Below, piece by piece: positions 43,010-53,566 of a stretch of 64,000 nt of DNA. Positions within the stretch are counted from its first letter, which is position 1; each line of letters starts with the position of its first letter. Below the pieces are notes generated by a model. It was not told where the DNA came from. It worked only from the letters and a program-made list of their open reading frames with translations, and searched no databases. A program made the position numbers and the translations under genes. This DNA is from Septoria linicola. Lineage: Eukaryota; Ascomycota; Dothideomycetes; Mycosphaerellales; Mycosphaerellaceae. Location of the stretch: positions 1,240,001-1,304,000 of the forward strand of contig CP099423.1 of NCBI GenBank assembly GCA_024114885.1, written 5' to 3'.

Positions 43010-44716
43010 ATTGGTTGTCGCGAGCGAAAGTGTTCGCGGCGACGCCTTCGTGGACGAGGCAGAGACTCAATGAAGAGCACCGCCAAGCGTGATGATCGCG
43101 GTGAATGCGTGTTACAGGGCTCGATGTTCAGACAGATGACATGGTATGGCCTTGGCTGGGTGCGGAGTTGGCAGCAATGAGGACCTTGCAGATATGATGC
43201 TGATCGCGGTTTCGCAACGAGTTGATATGGTTTTCGAGTCGTAGAATTAGCTACTGTAGTCAGAGTCGCGGCGCGCAGTGTACTAGACGTCCACTTTAGG
43301 TGGCGGGAGTACCTCTAATCGTCAACGAGCGCCGGTTCGATTCACAACGGCGTGCTCGGCGCTGAGAGGCTGATGAGCGCCTTGCCGGTTTTAGTGGCAG
43401 GAAACACTGCGAAGTCGGATAGCGCGGCCAGAAGAGAGGGGAAATGTACACTCTTCGTGCAGGACTGCGCAGCAGACAGGAGCGAGTGCGTAAGAAGGCT
43501 ACGCGTATGCAGCGAATTGACGATGTGATATGTATCGGCCTCCCTCGAGGTACTGTGAGAGGTTGTTTGTTGCACGAGTCAAAGCAAGGAGTCGTCCAGC
43601 ACGAACGCGGAGTGGATTTGGCAGATCCTGGCATGCACCCATGCGCCGTGCACGATGAGATCTCCAAGTCTGTACGTCACACTTCTGCTTCACTTGTCCG
43701 ACAAGAGTTCATGCCAGTCTTCACCAATGGCTACATGGCTTTCCTTCAATCCATTGTCTGCTCCAGTGTTCTCGCCACCGCACATGCGCCCGAGACTTCT
43801 AGCGGCAACATAATTGCACGCCCTCGGCGATGTTTCGCCGCGTACCACTGTACCTGACGAGCCGGAGGGAAGCTATCCGACTGCAGCTTCGAACGAATCC
43901 ACGAATGCAAATCCGTCCACATGATAAGTTCAATATTGCTTTTTGACATCCCAATCCGTGTTAGATCGTCGAATGCAGGCTGTCAAGACTTCCCAGTGCA
44001 TGAATCCGGTCACTGCGGATTGAAGCTTGAAACGACCGCTGTGCTGACCATTCGTGTGTTGTTCGTTACAGTGGCATCTTCCGACCACTGCTTGGCTTGC
44101 CGCACATGCCGCAAGACGATTGAGTCGTGGACTGCATACACTTCTTTGTTGGGCATCTATGGCAGACACATCGTCACTGCTGGTGATCGCGCATGGGAGA
44201 ATAGGTGCCTCACCTCTACTCACAAGCGGACGGTGGTGTTCTTTGCCTTGCCTTCATCAGCTAACACAATAGAGATATCAGCTGATCGCCGCAGAGGTCT
44301 TGACCGGTCCAAAGGGTGGATGCGGTCTGTAAACCTCGCCAGCACGAGCACGTACTTCACGCGCGACTTGGGACAAGCTGCGAGGTTTCGACGATCTCAC
44401 CCAAGTGCTGCCTCAAACACAATGGGGTTGTGGTAGTTGTGGACGAGGACAACTCAATCAACAACTCCTGTATTGAATCTCACTACCTTCCTCTGCTAAC
44501 CTTGTAGGCCTCGCGCTCAGTTTTCGTGCTTCTCTATGCTCTGTAGAACACCAGCTAACACAATGCAGGTTTTCACGGATATCCTTCGAAGACTTTCTTG
44601 TGCCCCTATCATGCCCGTCATGCCTGTGAACCCATTCCCACGCGTGTCCTGCCCGCGCTTGTAAATCAAGGACGACCTTGTAGCTGAAGCTCGCTCATGC
44701 AGTCCTGCCCACCGAT
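43010..44716. other. Gene-poor region
   Basis: Several mutually overlapping frames (43296-43667 minus, 43444-43857 plus, 43921-44436 plus). None has a motif or clear intron structure, so I call no gene. Confidence 0.45.
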
Positions 44717-45460
44717 TCAAGTCAAAGGCGGCGCAAAGCGAAAACCCGTACCGCTCTCCTTCGGCACACTCGCCTGCAGTGAAGCCAGCAGTGCCTCATT
44801 CTTGCTCTTCGTTGGAACCTTCTGGCGTCTCGTAGTAGTAGTCTTCGTGACTTTGGACTGCTTCTCAGTCGACCTCACCTTCGTCTTCGCTGCTGCAGCT
44901 GGAACGCCATATCCCTCCTCACTCGCCTCAGCAACCTCAACCGACTGATACTCCTGTAGATCTTCGTCGTCTTCGTCCGACTCGACCGAATACCCACTCT
45001 CAGAAGCGCGACGAACCTTCTCCCGCCAGGTCAAAATCGTCGAGAACCTGCCCTTCGCCAAATCCACGGACTCGAGCGCCCGCCGCCGTTCCTGTTCCTC
45101 CACCCAGCCCTCCGACAACTGGATCCAACCAGCAGTCATGTTGGCGAGATCATTCTTCAGTTTCGCGCATTGAGCGAGATGGTGAGCTCTGCCGAAGCGC
45201 TGCTGTGACGCCCATTCCCCGTACTCGTCGAGAATGTTTTCTTGGAAAGTTCGAATTTCGATGAGCTCCTTGACTGGAACTTGGCCAATTTCTGATGGTG
45301 GCGCGTAGCGGAGTTGCTGGAGACGTATTGCGAGCGGGCTCGGCTCTTCTTGTGCTGGCCATGGCGGGTCGTAGTATGGCGCCGGTCCGTTGATGATCGG
45401 GAAGCGGTTTTTTGAGCGCTGGTGCTGAGGTGCCTGGTAGAGATTATTGAAGTCAGCCAT
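44717..45460 (-). CDS. Hypothetical protein, 247 aa, charged and helical
   Basis: Intact frame; MADFNNLYQAPQHQRSKNRF is preferred over an upstream in-frame Met at 45487. A Pro/aromatic segment (PYYDPPWPAQEEPSPLAIRL) leads into helical stretches (VPVKELIEIRTFQENILDEY and AQCAKLKNDLANMTAGWIQL). An acidic stretch (SDEDDEDLQEYQ) and a basic Lys/Thr tail follow. No known domain. It could be a nuclear or ribosome-associated protein judging by the charged tail, but this is only composition. Confidence 0.6.
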   Translation of the reverse strand: MADFNNLYQAPQHQRSKNRFPIINGPAPYYDPPWPAQEEPSPLAIRLQQLRYAPPSEIGQVPVKELIEIRTFQENILDEYGEWASQQRFGRAHHLAQCAKLKNDLANMTAGWIQLSEGWVEEQERRRALESVDLAKGRFSTILTWREKVRRASESGYSVESDEDDEDLQEYQSVEVAEASEEGYGVPAAAAKTKVRSTEKQSKVTKTTTTRRQKVPTKSKNEALLASLQASVPKESGTGFRFAPPLT

Positions 45461-46047
45461 CGTGCATGTATGTTGTGAAGAAAACAAAACAAGGGCGAGG
45501 CTTTAAGAGCTGGGAATGCGAGTGAAGTTGGTGAATTGGCTAAGATCTGAATGACTGCTTTCTGTCTGCATGTGGCGTGCAGTGAGCCATAGTTTTGCGC
45601 GCGCCAAGCAGCTGCTGCATGAGTGAATGCCATGCGGACTCGTTGAACTGCCCGCGCTGGCTTGATACAAGCATCAAGCCTACTAACGAGTATATCGAAC
45701 CCGTGCCCTTCACATTATGTAGGTGCTGCTCAGCTACTGAGCATATGACCCCTAGATCTCGCAGTAAGATAAAGCACCGCAACATCAAGACCGTGGCCAC
45801 GAGCGCTTTCTCAACTGAGCATATCATGAGCAAGGTCCAGTTCCCTTCTCCGACCAGAGTGCGGTGATCACTCGATCATGCCTCGACTGCAAGACAGCGG
45901 TGATGCCATCATTCTGCGGGCTGCGCACGATGGAATTCGGTAGTTGCGAAGCCACAGAACACAGTCAACCCATCTAGCTGTTGAGTCAACTCGCGACTGT
46001 CCACGGTGAATGTCGATGCGGCAGGCGTTTCAGGAGCTGCATTAAGG
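45461..46047. other. Intergenic region
   Basis: No gene recognised between the two hypothetical genes. Confidence 0.45.
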
Positions 46048-46728
46048 TCAGTGCTGTATCACATCCGCAAACCACGACCAGTATTGCATGCCACAGATAG
46101 TGCGAACATTTCGTACTGCATCTTTTTGGATCTCGTCGTAGTCCAGGTACTCATCGGCATATTGCTTGGCTGCGAGGTCTGTATGGGTGTCCAGGCGTGA
46201 TACAAGTGTCTTCGCACGAAAGACTACCAAGCTGCGGTCCTGAAGATCGATCGTGTAGATTCTGCGTCTTCTGCCTTTGTGCTTCCGGGACCATTGCATG
46301 GCCCAATTGGTCGCGTGCGTCTCATCGCTGAACACAGAAACAAAGCAACTGGGTTCATGCTTCCACGCCATATGCTCTCGAACCATGGCCGAGAACTGCT
46401 TCATAGAAGGCACGTTGTCGATTATGCCAGCCGACGAGAAGCCAGTGGATGGTGAGAAGGTTGTGCAAGAGCCTTTGTACATGATGTGATATGCCTGGGC
46501 GGGTCTGGAAATTGCCTGGAGACCATACCAGAGGGCAGTACTGTGTCTACCGAAGGCCAACCCGGCATCGTGCCCAGTCTGACCATCGCGAGCGATACGG
46601 AGAGTCGCGAGAAGCTGAGCGATGGACTCAAACGATGGAGTTCCAGAGCCAAGCAGGATCGCCTCCAGGCTGCGGATGATCTCGTTCAGTTGCGGGGAAG
46701 TCATAGCGGATGACTGGCTATGAGGCAT
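46048..46728 (-). CDS. DUF7587-like hypothetical protein
   Basis: Single frame, 226 aa (second Met at 46704). From about residue 80 it follows the pattern I associate with the fungal DUF7587 domain. Segments are YHIMYKGSCTTFSPSTGFSS, HMAWKHEPSCFVSVFSDETH, ATNWAMQW, IYTIDLQDRSLVVFRAKTLV and AKQYADEYLDYDEI. This alternation of FSDxxHAxNWA and IYTID strands recalls ADP-ribosyltransferase-like folds, but no activity is established. DUF7587 proteins are often expanded in plant-associated Dothideomycetes (recollection, not tested). Domain call by eye. Confidence 0.5.
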   Translation of the reverse strand: MPHSQSSAMTSPQLNEIIRSLEAILLGSGTPSFESIAQLLATLRIARDGQTGHDAGLAFGRHSTALWYGLQAISRPAQAYHIMYKGSCTTFSPSTGFSSAGIIDNVPSMKQFSAMVREHMAWKHEPSCFVSVFSDETHATNWAMQWSRKHKGRRRRIYTIDLQDRSLVVFRAKTLVSRLDTHTDLAAKQYADEYLDYDEIQKDAVRNVRTICGMQYWSWFADVIQH

Positions 46729-47164
46729 ACGAAGTGTGAAGTTCTCGAAGTTATAGCGAGACTACATACTTTAGTCTGAAAATTTATCAATTCCTCTGCC
46801 CAAACAGTGCAAAAAATGAACGACGTGAACAGCGAAGCAGGTGGTACCAAATGTGTGCTCCACCCGCCAGTACTTGCCGTCTCATGACTGGACAGGTACG
46901 TCCGATGCTAAGAGCCGGCATAGCGTACGTAGATGCATTATTCCGTATGTGTGACCATGTCAGACTAAACGAAAGGCAAACGCGAAGTGTCGTGAAAATG
47001 GTTGGTGCAAAAGAGATCGAGAAATCTGAAACAAGCGCGATCTGTGGCTTGCATAGACTGGGGAAAGTGACGACAGCGCGTGAATGAATAATGGAAGTCG
47101 TGTTCCTGGCGCTCGCTTTCAACTTTTGCCATCTGCTCTCACCCTTGCATCATGGGATAGCATT
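46729..47164. promoter_or_regulatory. Divergent promoter region DUF7587-like gene / RAD4
   Basis: 436 bp between start codons on opposite strands. No specific damage-response element was recognised. Confidence 0.4.
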
Positions 47165-50100
47165 ATGCCGCCCTTTGTATCGCGAAAGCGACAACAGGAA
47201 GATGAGCCCACTCCCCCTTCTGCGAAACGACGAGCAACTCCGACATCCAAGCAGAAAGCTGCAGCGAAATCAGCCAAGCCTAGTCTCTTCGACGCTGCAG
47301 ACACTCCGGCTAGAAAGCCCAAATCTGCCGCAGAGACGAAAAAGTTCCTCGAGAGCCTTGACAACGACGAAGACGACGAGTCTCTGAGCGATGTTGACAG
47401 CGACGAATTCGAAGATGTGCCTCCTGCGAAGAGGCAAAAGACTGCCACCAATGTTCAAGAGCAGGAGGATGATAGCGATGATGATGGCATGGACTGGGAG
47501 GATGCGACTGCTCAGCCAGAGGCGTCCTCCTCAAAGCCGGAACCGGAAATTGGTGACATCAATGTGTCTTTGAATGAGGATGGGGTGTACGAAGAGCCAG
47601 AAGTCTCTCTGGCAACTGGCAAGAAAGGCCCATCGAAGCGCGAGCGGCAATTTCGAGTCCTGACGCATTCTCTTCATGTCCAATCGTTGATGTGGCACAA
47701 CGCCGTGCGCAATTCCTGGTTGAACGACAAAGAATTGCAGAAGATACTGGTCGATGGCCTGGGAGACGGCGTGAAGAGGGAGATCACGAGATGGAGAGAG
47801 AACATGGGAACTTTGACGAAGGAGGAACTGCAAGCGAAGAAAGCTGCTGCGGCCAAGCTGAAAGCCCGCAAGGACAAAAACGGCAAGGGAAAGAGCAAGA
47901 CGAGAGATTGGAGTTACGAAGCTGAGCATCTCGAGCAGGGCGTGCCAAACCTGAGCCAGGGAGATCCACTCTTGAGGCTGCTCAAAGTGCTCACTGCTTA
48001 CTGGCGCAAGCGTTTTGTCGTCACAGCTCCTGCTTTTCGCAAGCTGGGCTATATGCCCTTGAAGAGGCTAAGAGAGGAAATCAAGCACTGGGAGAAAAGC
48101 AAGGATGATGTAGATGAGCACGGCGAGCGCATTGAGGATATTCATGCATTCCGCAAGCTCGCCAAGTCATGTGAAGGCTCCAGAGATGTTGGCGCTCAGC
48201 TTTACGTGGCCTTGCTGAGAGGTATCGGGCTCGAGGTGAGGATGGTGGCGAATCTGCAGCCGGCCGGGACCGGGTTCAGCAAAGCTGAGGAGGCTCTTGA
48301 GAAGAAGTCTAAGAAGACCAAGAAGGAGGCGGCTAAAGCAGACGTCGTGACATCCGATGAGGAAGCAGAAGAGAAACCGACGAAGGAGGCTACGGCAGTG
48401 AAGAAGACGACTGCGAAAGCCAATGGAGAGAAACCGAGCCGAACATCTGCGAGAGGCGGCAAGGGGGAGCTCATCAACCTGGACGACTCCGACAGTGCTC
48501 TGAGCGAACCGCCGTCGGACGTGGAAGCGGTCGCCGACGACGACGGTGATGATGTCTCGCTCATCGACGTGACGCCCTCCATGCCCCGAAAAAAGCCGAG
48601 CAAGAAGTACGACCGTGATCTTGCTTTCCCAACCTATTGGACCGAGGTCTGCTCACCAGTGTCGCACAAGTGGATACCAGTCGATCCCATCGTGCTGTCG
48701 ACCATCGCCTCTACGGAAGAGCTTCTGCAAACATTCGAGCCTCGCGGCAAGAAGGCCGAGAACTCCAAGCAGGTCATCTGCTACACGATTGCCCACAATG
48801 CGGATGGCTCTGCCAAGGACGTGACAGTGCGCTATATCAAAAAGCATCAGCTTCCCGGCAAGACCAAAGGCATGCGCATTCTGACGGAGAAAGTGCCAAT
48901 ATACAACAAGCGCGGCAAGATCAAGAAGTATGAGAGCTATGACTGGTTTCGTACAGTTATGTCATCATATGATCGGCCACAGATCAAACGTACGGCTGCG
49001 GATGATCTCGAGGAGCAGACAGATCTCAAACCTTTCAAGCCTGCGAAGGAAGCCAAAGAAGTCGAAAAGGAGAGTCTGCAAGGATACAAACAATCTGCCG
49101 AGTTCGTGCTGGAACAACACCTTCGCCGCGAGGAAGCCATTCTCCCCGGAGCAAAGCCCGTGAAAACATTCACAGCTGGCAAGGGCGACAAGGCTGTCGA
49201 TTGTCCGGTCTACAAGCGCTCGGATGTTGTCAACTGCAAGACTGTGGAATCGTGGCACAAAGAAGGTCGCGCAGTCAAGGTGGGCGAGCATCCCATGAAG
49301 CACGTGCCAGTGCGCGCAGTCACTCTGCTTCGCAAGCGCGAAATGGAGGAGCATTTTAAGGAGCACGGCGAGAAACTGCAACAGGGCTTGTATGGCTGGG
49401 ACCAAACAGACTGGATTATACCGCCACCGATTGAGAATGGCGTGATACCAAAGAATGCTTTCGGTAACATGGACGTCTATGTCGAGACCATGGTGCCTGC
49501 TGGGGCTGTGCACTTGCCGCTCAAAGGTTCTGCGAAGATATGCAGGAAGCTTGAGATTGACTATGCTGAAGCCTGTACCGGGTTCGAATTCGGCAAGCAG
49601 CGGGCAGTCCCTGTTCTGACTGGCGTTGTGGTAGCTGAGGAGCACGAGATTCTTGTTCGAGATGCGTGGAAGGAGCAGCAGAAAGAGATGAAGCGAAAAG
49701 AAGACACTAAACGTACAGCCGCTGCCTTGCATTGGTGGCGTAAGATGGTCATGGGTATGCGTATTGTGGAGAGAATGCGGGCAGAGTACAACGACACTGC
49801 CGGCGACCCTGATGCGCACAATCCGTTCGCTCGAAAAGCAAAGGCTGAAGGCCGGGAGACCAAGTTTGCTGATGTTGAGGACAACCCGGGTGCGGGAGGC
49901 TTCTTTCAGCCAGGTCACGAAGAGGATGAAGTTCCCCAACACCGGCGAAATACCAAGACCCAGGATCATGTCGCGGAGGACGCCGGGACGAGCGGCGGGT
50001 TCTTCGTTGAAAGTGAAGACGAAGCACCTGAACATGACCAAGAGGATGGTGGCCTACTTGTTGAGGAAGATCCGGAAGGGATCGACACTTCGATGCAATC

Positions 50101-50650
50101 TTCTGTGACTGCAACCACTTTCACACCAATGTCTTTGCAGTCTGTGCACAGAGCCAATAACGACATCGAGATGGACGCTCCAGATGATGTAGAGACTAGC
50201 GGCGGGTTTCTGAGAGACGACGCAGAGGAGGACGAAGGACGAAAGCTTGCGAAACCAAAGCGACAGTCGACCAAGGCAACGCCGCCAGCCAAAGGCCGCA
50301 GGACGTCCACGAAGTTCAAAGCGGCTGCTCGATCGAGTGACGAGGATGTAGATTCCTCATCGTCTGAGCCAGAAGAAGACGTAGACGTGCAATCGGCTAG
50401 CGTTGCCGACGTGCCAGTACTTCATCGAGAGCGTAGCTCGCCACAGGTCATCATCTCGCCTGTGAAGCGTGCTGGTACTACAGGTAGGCGTCCAAGCAGA
50501 GGCCGAATTGCCAAGAAGGCTACACCAACAAAGAGCCAGTATTTCCAGCATGACGAGGATGACGAGGACGATGAGAACCAAGAAGATGAGAGTGAGCCAG
50601 AAGTAGTAAAGCCCACGCGCACGACCGCCAGAACGAGGTCAAGGAGATGA
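47165..50650 (+). CDS. RAD4: DNA damage recognition protein Rad4 / XPC
   Basis: Single exon, 1161 aa from MPPFVSRKRQ; an upstream in-frame Met at 47084 is less likely. A disordered acidic N-terminus is followed by the transglutaminase-like fold (HSLHVQSLMWHNAVRNSWLN; FRKLAKSCEGSRDVGAQLYV; FPTYWTEVCSPVSHKWIPVD). Then come the three beta-hairpin domains: VYKRSDVVNCKTVESWHKEG for BHD1, IPPPIENGVIPKNAFGNMDV for BHD2 and VVVAEEHEILVRDAW for BHD3. Rad4/XPC with Rad23 senses helix-distorting lesions and starts global-genome nucleotide excision repair. Long acidic tracts and repeated GGFFxE/GGFL motifs in the C-terminus are probable TFIIH- or Rad23-contact regions (inference). Confidence 0.94.
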   Translation: MPPFVSRKRQQEDEPTPPSAKRRATPTSKQKAAAKSAKPSLFDAADTPARKPKSAAETKKFLESLDNDEDDESLSDVDSDEFEDVPPAKRQKTATNVQEQEDDSDDDGMDWEDATAQPEASSSKPEPEIGDINVSLNEDGVYEEPEVSLATGKKGPSKRERQFRVLTHSLHVQSLMWHNAVRNSWLNDKELQKILVDGLGDGVKREITRWRENMGTLTKEELQAKKAAAAKLKARKDKNGKGKSKTRDWSYEAEHLEQGVPNLSQGDPLLRLLKVLTAYWRKRFVVTAPAFRKLGYMPLKRLREEIKHWEKSKDDVDEHGERIEDIHAFRKLAKSCEGSRDVGAQLYVALLRGIGLEVRMVANLQPAGTGFSKAEEALEKKSKKTKKEAAKADVVTSDEEAEEKPTKEATAVKKTTAKANGEKPSRTSARGGKGELINLDDSDSALSEPPSDVEAVADDDGDDVSLIDVTPSMPRKKPSKKYDRDLAFPTYWTEVCSPVSHKWIPVDPIVLSTIASTEELLQTFEPRGKKAENSKQVICYTIAHNADGSAKDVTVRYIKKHQLPGKTKGMRILTEKVPIYNKRGKIKKYESYDWFRTVMSSYDRPQIKRTAADDLEEQTDLKPFKPAKEAKEVEKESLQGYKQSAEFVLEQHLRREEAILPGAKPVKTFTAGKGDKAVDCPVYKRSDVVNCKTVESWHKEGRAVKVGEHPMKHVPVRAVTLLRKREMEEHFKEHGEKLQQGLYGWDQTDWIIPPPIENGVIPKNAFGNMDVYVETMVPAGAVHLPLKGSAKICRKLEIDYAEACTGFEFGKQRAVPVLTGVVVAEEHEILVRDAWKEQQKEMKRKEDTKRTAAALHWWRKMVMGMRIVERMRAEYNDTAGDPDAHNPFARKAKAEGRETKFADVEDNPGAGGFFQPGHEEDEVPQHRRNTKTQDHVAEDAGTSGGFFVESEDEAPEHDQEDGGLLVEEDPEGIDTSMQSSVTATTFTPMSLQSVHRANNDIEMDAPDDVETSGGFLRDDAEEDEGRKLAKPKRQSTKATPPAKGRRTSTKFKAAARSSDEDVDSSSSEPEEDVDVQSASVADVPVLHRERSSPQVIISPVKRAGTTGRRPSRGRIAKKATPTKSQYFQHDEDDEDDENQEDESEPEVVKPTRTTARTRSRR

Positions 50651-53566
50651 TTCTGTTGTTTCTCAGCGCTATGAATGGTTAGTGGGGGACTATTGTTTGT
50701 CAAGAGATACCCGTGTACAGAACTATAAGGCCAATAGATCCAGAGAGACGGAAAAGCCAGCTGTCAGGAGTATGAGGAGAGTACGCTCGTGACCTAGCGG
50801 TGCTCAGAGTGCTATGACTACGTGAGTATTATTTCGCAGGTGGTGGAGAGCGAGTCGTACTTCGCTCATTCGGCAATACAACTCAGTGCCCTCCATGGGC
50901 ACTCTTTGTACCTTTCGTCGTTTTCGTGGCGTCCACGTTGTCGGTGCATCAAGTTGAACGGAAGCATGGTCCTCTGTATAGAATCGTGGCCGGTGATACA
51001 GATAACAGCACCTTGATGCTCAGAGGCCTCTGGCTGGCCTACATTGTGAAGCGGTGCCTCATATGGCCCGAGTCTTGCGCGGGAGCACCATGTTCATCTC
51101 GACTCTATGCTGTGAACCGTAAGCTCAACTTCAGATTCCATTGCACAATTGCATAGCCGATGATCGACTTTTAGCGACGTCAGAAGATCAAGGGTTCAAA
51201 GCTGAGTTAACATGTGTCTTCAAGACGACAACGTGCAATGTGGATCAACGGCTCATATGCCACGAGTCATCGATTCTGCAAGACATGTTTTGCTTGCGGG
51301 TGTGGACAAGGGTAGCGAAACTGTTGATCCGGCTCGAGCAGAACGTGGCCGCACTGTTGTGCTCAATTTTGGGTCAGTCGTACAAAGTGCCATCTGACAG
51401 AGGCGATCGGTTGATCTAGGCTTCTGGAAGAGAGCTTTTGTTAATCATGCCGCTCAGATGGCATGCACATTCTTACAGATGATGGACATGTCTACTAAAA
51501 CTGTTTCCACGAGTGTTGCATCTTTTTGGCATATGCAGTGCAAAGCTGAGGATCTGAAACCATTGCGGTTGTGCAGGAGGTCCTGCCGTACGAGTCGCGA
51601 TTGTCGCCGAGTGTCATTACTTACAGATTGTTCGGACATGTGCTGCTCTCAAGCTGACTTCGCTTTAGACCGTGCAGCACAACAACGTGGAAGACAACCC
51701 ATGTCATCAGTTCGAGAAAGAGTTCGGTGGCTTTGGGAAATGCAGCGAACCAATGCGCCATGCTCAAGCCCGGGCGGCTTACGCGTCCAAAATCGGGATG
51801 GCTTCGTCCAACACGACCTCGAGCGTTGGCAGAGAGTGCTGGTTAGACCAGTCTTTGAGAAGATGCTGAGACCTCACGTCTCGCGATGGAAGTGTCTCCG
51901 ACAGAAGAAACGTCAGTACCGTCTCTACCTCTCCGCCACGATCGGTCTGGCTGCCAACAAAAAATGTGACGAGACAGACAGAAGGCAGCCGGATGTTTGA
52001 GGCTGTGTGCCTTAATTTCCAGCCCGACCAGACAGAAACAGGCAAGCGGGAAGAGATGCGCGCGCCAAAAAGCTCAAATAGGCAGGATTCAATGTCAATC
52101 TCTGCATGCCGGCCACTCAAAGCCGTCGATATCTTCCGTGCGGGTGATGCGTGTGTTCCTTGCAGAGGTTGCAGCGTCCCACCTCGAGCGTTTTGTCGAA
52201 GAAGGGTCGCGACCTCTTGAGTGTCTGAGAGCAGGGTTCCGCAGTGCTTGGGTGCAATTTGCGCGCTCCAGGCGAGAGTCCGGCACGACCTGCCTGAGCC
52301 GCCTGTGACAGGCACGCTCGGTCGGCGAGTTTGAGTTCAGGACTGCAGATGCACGCGCGGAGAGTGTCTATTGCAGGAAGCGCACCACAATTGCTGAGAT
52401 GAAGAGATGAGGAAAGCGCGCAATAATCTGCTGGCATAGCAAAGTATCGCATGTGATGACCGTGAGATGAGAGCCTGATCAAGAAGACATCGTGTTGTCG
52501 CTCTGTCCCGCCCAGTTCCTGCACCTTGCGAGTAGCGTCGAATATAGCGCGCTGGCTAGTGGTGATTGGATCACTTCCCGTGCTGAGCGGCCCACACTTG
52601 TTTCTCGTCGCTTTGCTTCCACCGGTTCGTGTCCACCACCGACCAGCGTGAGAGACGCACACTCACGATCTCTCCTCCCACGGCCCCCTCCCCTCCCCCC
52701 AGGACCAACGGACCTGACCAAGCGGCAGCAGAGGAATCGCGCGTGTTCCTTTGCGATTGTCAACTCCGCGCCGTCGACCTCCTCGCGACAACACGATACA
52801 GGACTCGTCTTCACAGCGCCGTCCTGGACCTCCCGTCGGCATCCCTTGCGCTTGCCAGCATCACACTCTCTTGACCACCACATCCTGTTTCTGACGACTT
52901 TTCCGACATACGGCCTTGTAATCTCCCGATCAATCTCTCCTGCTGTCTTCTGAACCACCAACAAAGGCGTCATCTGCGAGCGAGAGCGCTGAAAGACGCG
53001 CTCATTGTTCGCCGAATCGAGCCCAGATCAGCTCCACAGCCTCGACGACAGTCTTCAAAGGGATTGCGCAAGAAGCCAATTGGTCTGGCACCACATATTG
53101 GCTACGATCACAACACAGTCAAAGAGCCCATTCTTTGTTTGCAGATTAGCCGCGCCACGTGGGCCCTTTGAGAATCGAACAGAGTTGGCAGAGTCGCAAG
53201 GACTTCGTCTGGACATACGCGAATCTCCATCTTGACGTCTTGCCACCACGATTCAAGCGCTCCACACCAACTACCGACACTCCTTTTCGCGAAGACATTG
53301 CAGGCCACGAAGGTTGGGATGATCTGAGTCCTGCCACTGCACAGAATACGACATTGTCGTTTTGGTGGTCTAGCAAGCCCTTGATTTAGTGGCATTCGCC
53401 GCGGTACACTCGTTTAAGGATCAGCTTCAGACGGTACGCAGGTCATAGGTCGCATACGGGAGGGATTGCAGCAGCTGACGGTGATAGACTTGCGCTTTCG
53501 CGTTCCCCATTTTCTTAACTTTCTGCAATCACCAGATTGCTCCTGCAAATATTAATATTCTGCATT
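50651..53566. other. 2.9-kb region upstream of MSB2
   Basis: No supported gene. A pyrimidine-rich tract at about 52660-52700 (CCTCCCCTCCCCCC) suggests the promoter and a long leader of MSB2. Short frames on both strands between 51450 and 53400 overlap and lack motifs. Confidence 0.5.

Noticed and set aside
43261..43350. Possible tRNA suggested by GGTTCGATTC at about 43334
   Set aside because: No pairing T stem, D arm or acceptor stem could be built around it.
48965..50041. 358-codon frame antisense to RAD4
   Set aside because: Lies wholly inside the conserved RAD4 BHD region and has no independent motif.
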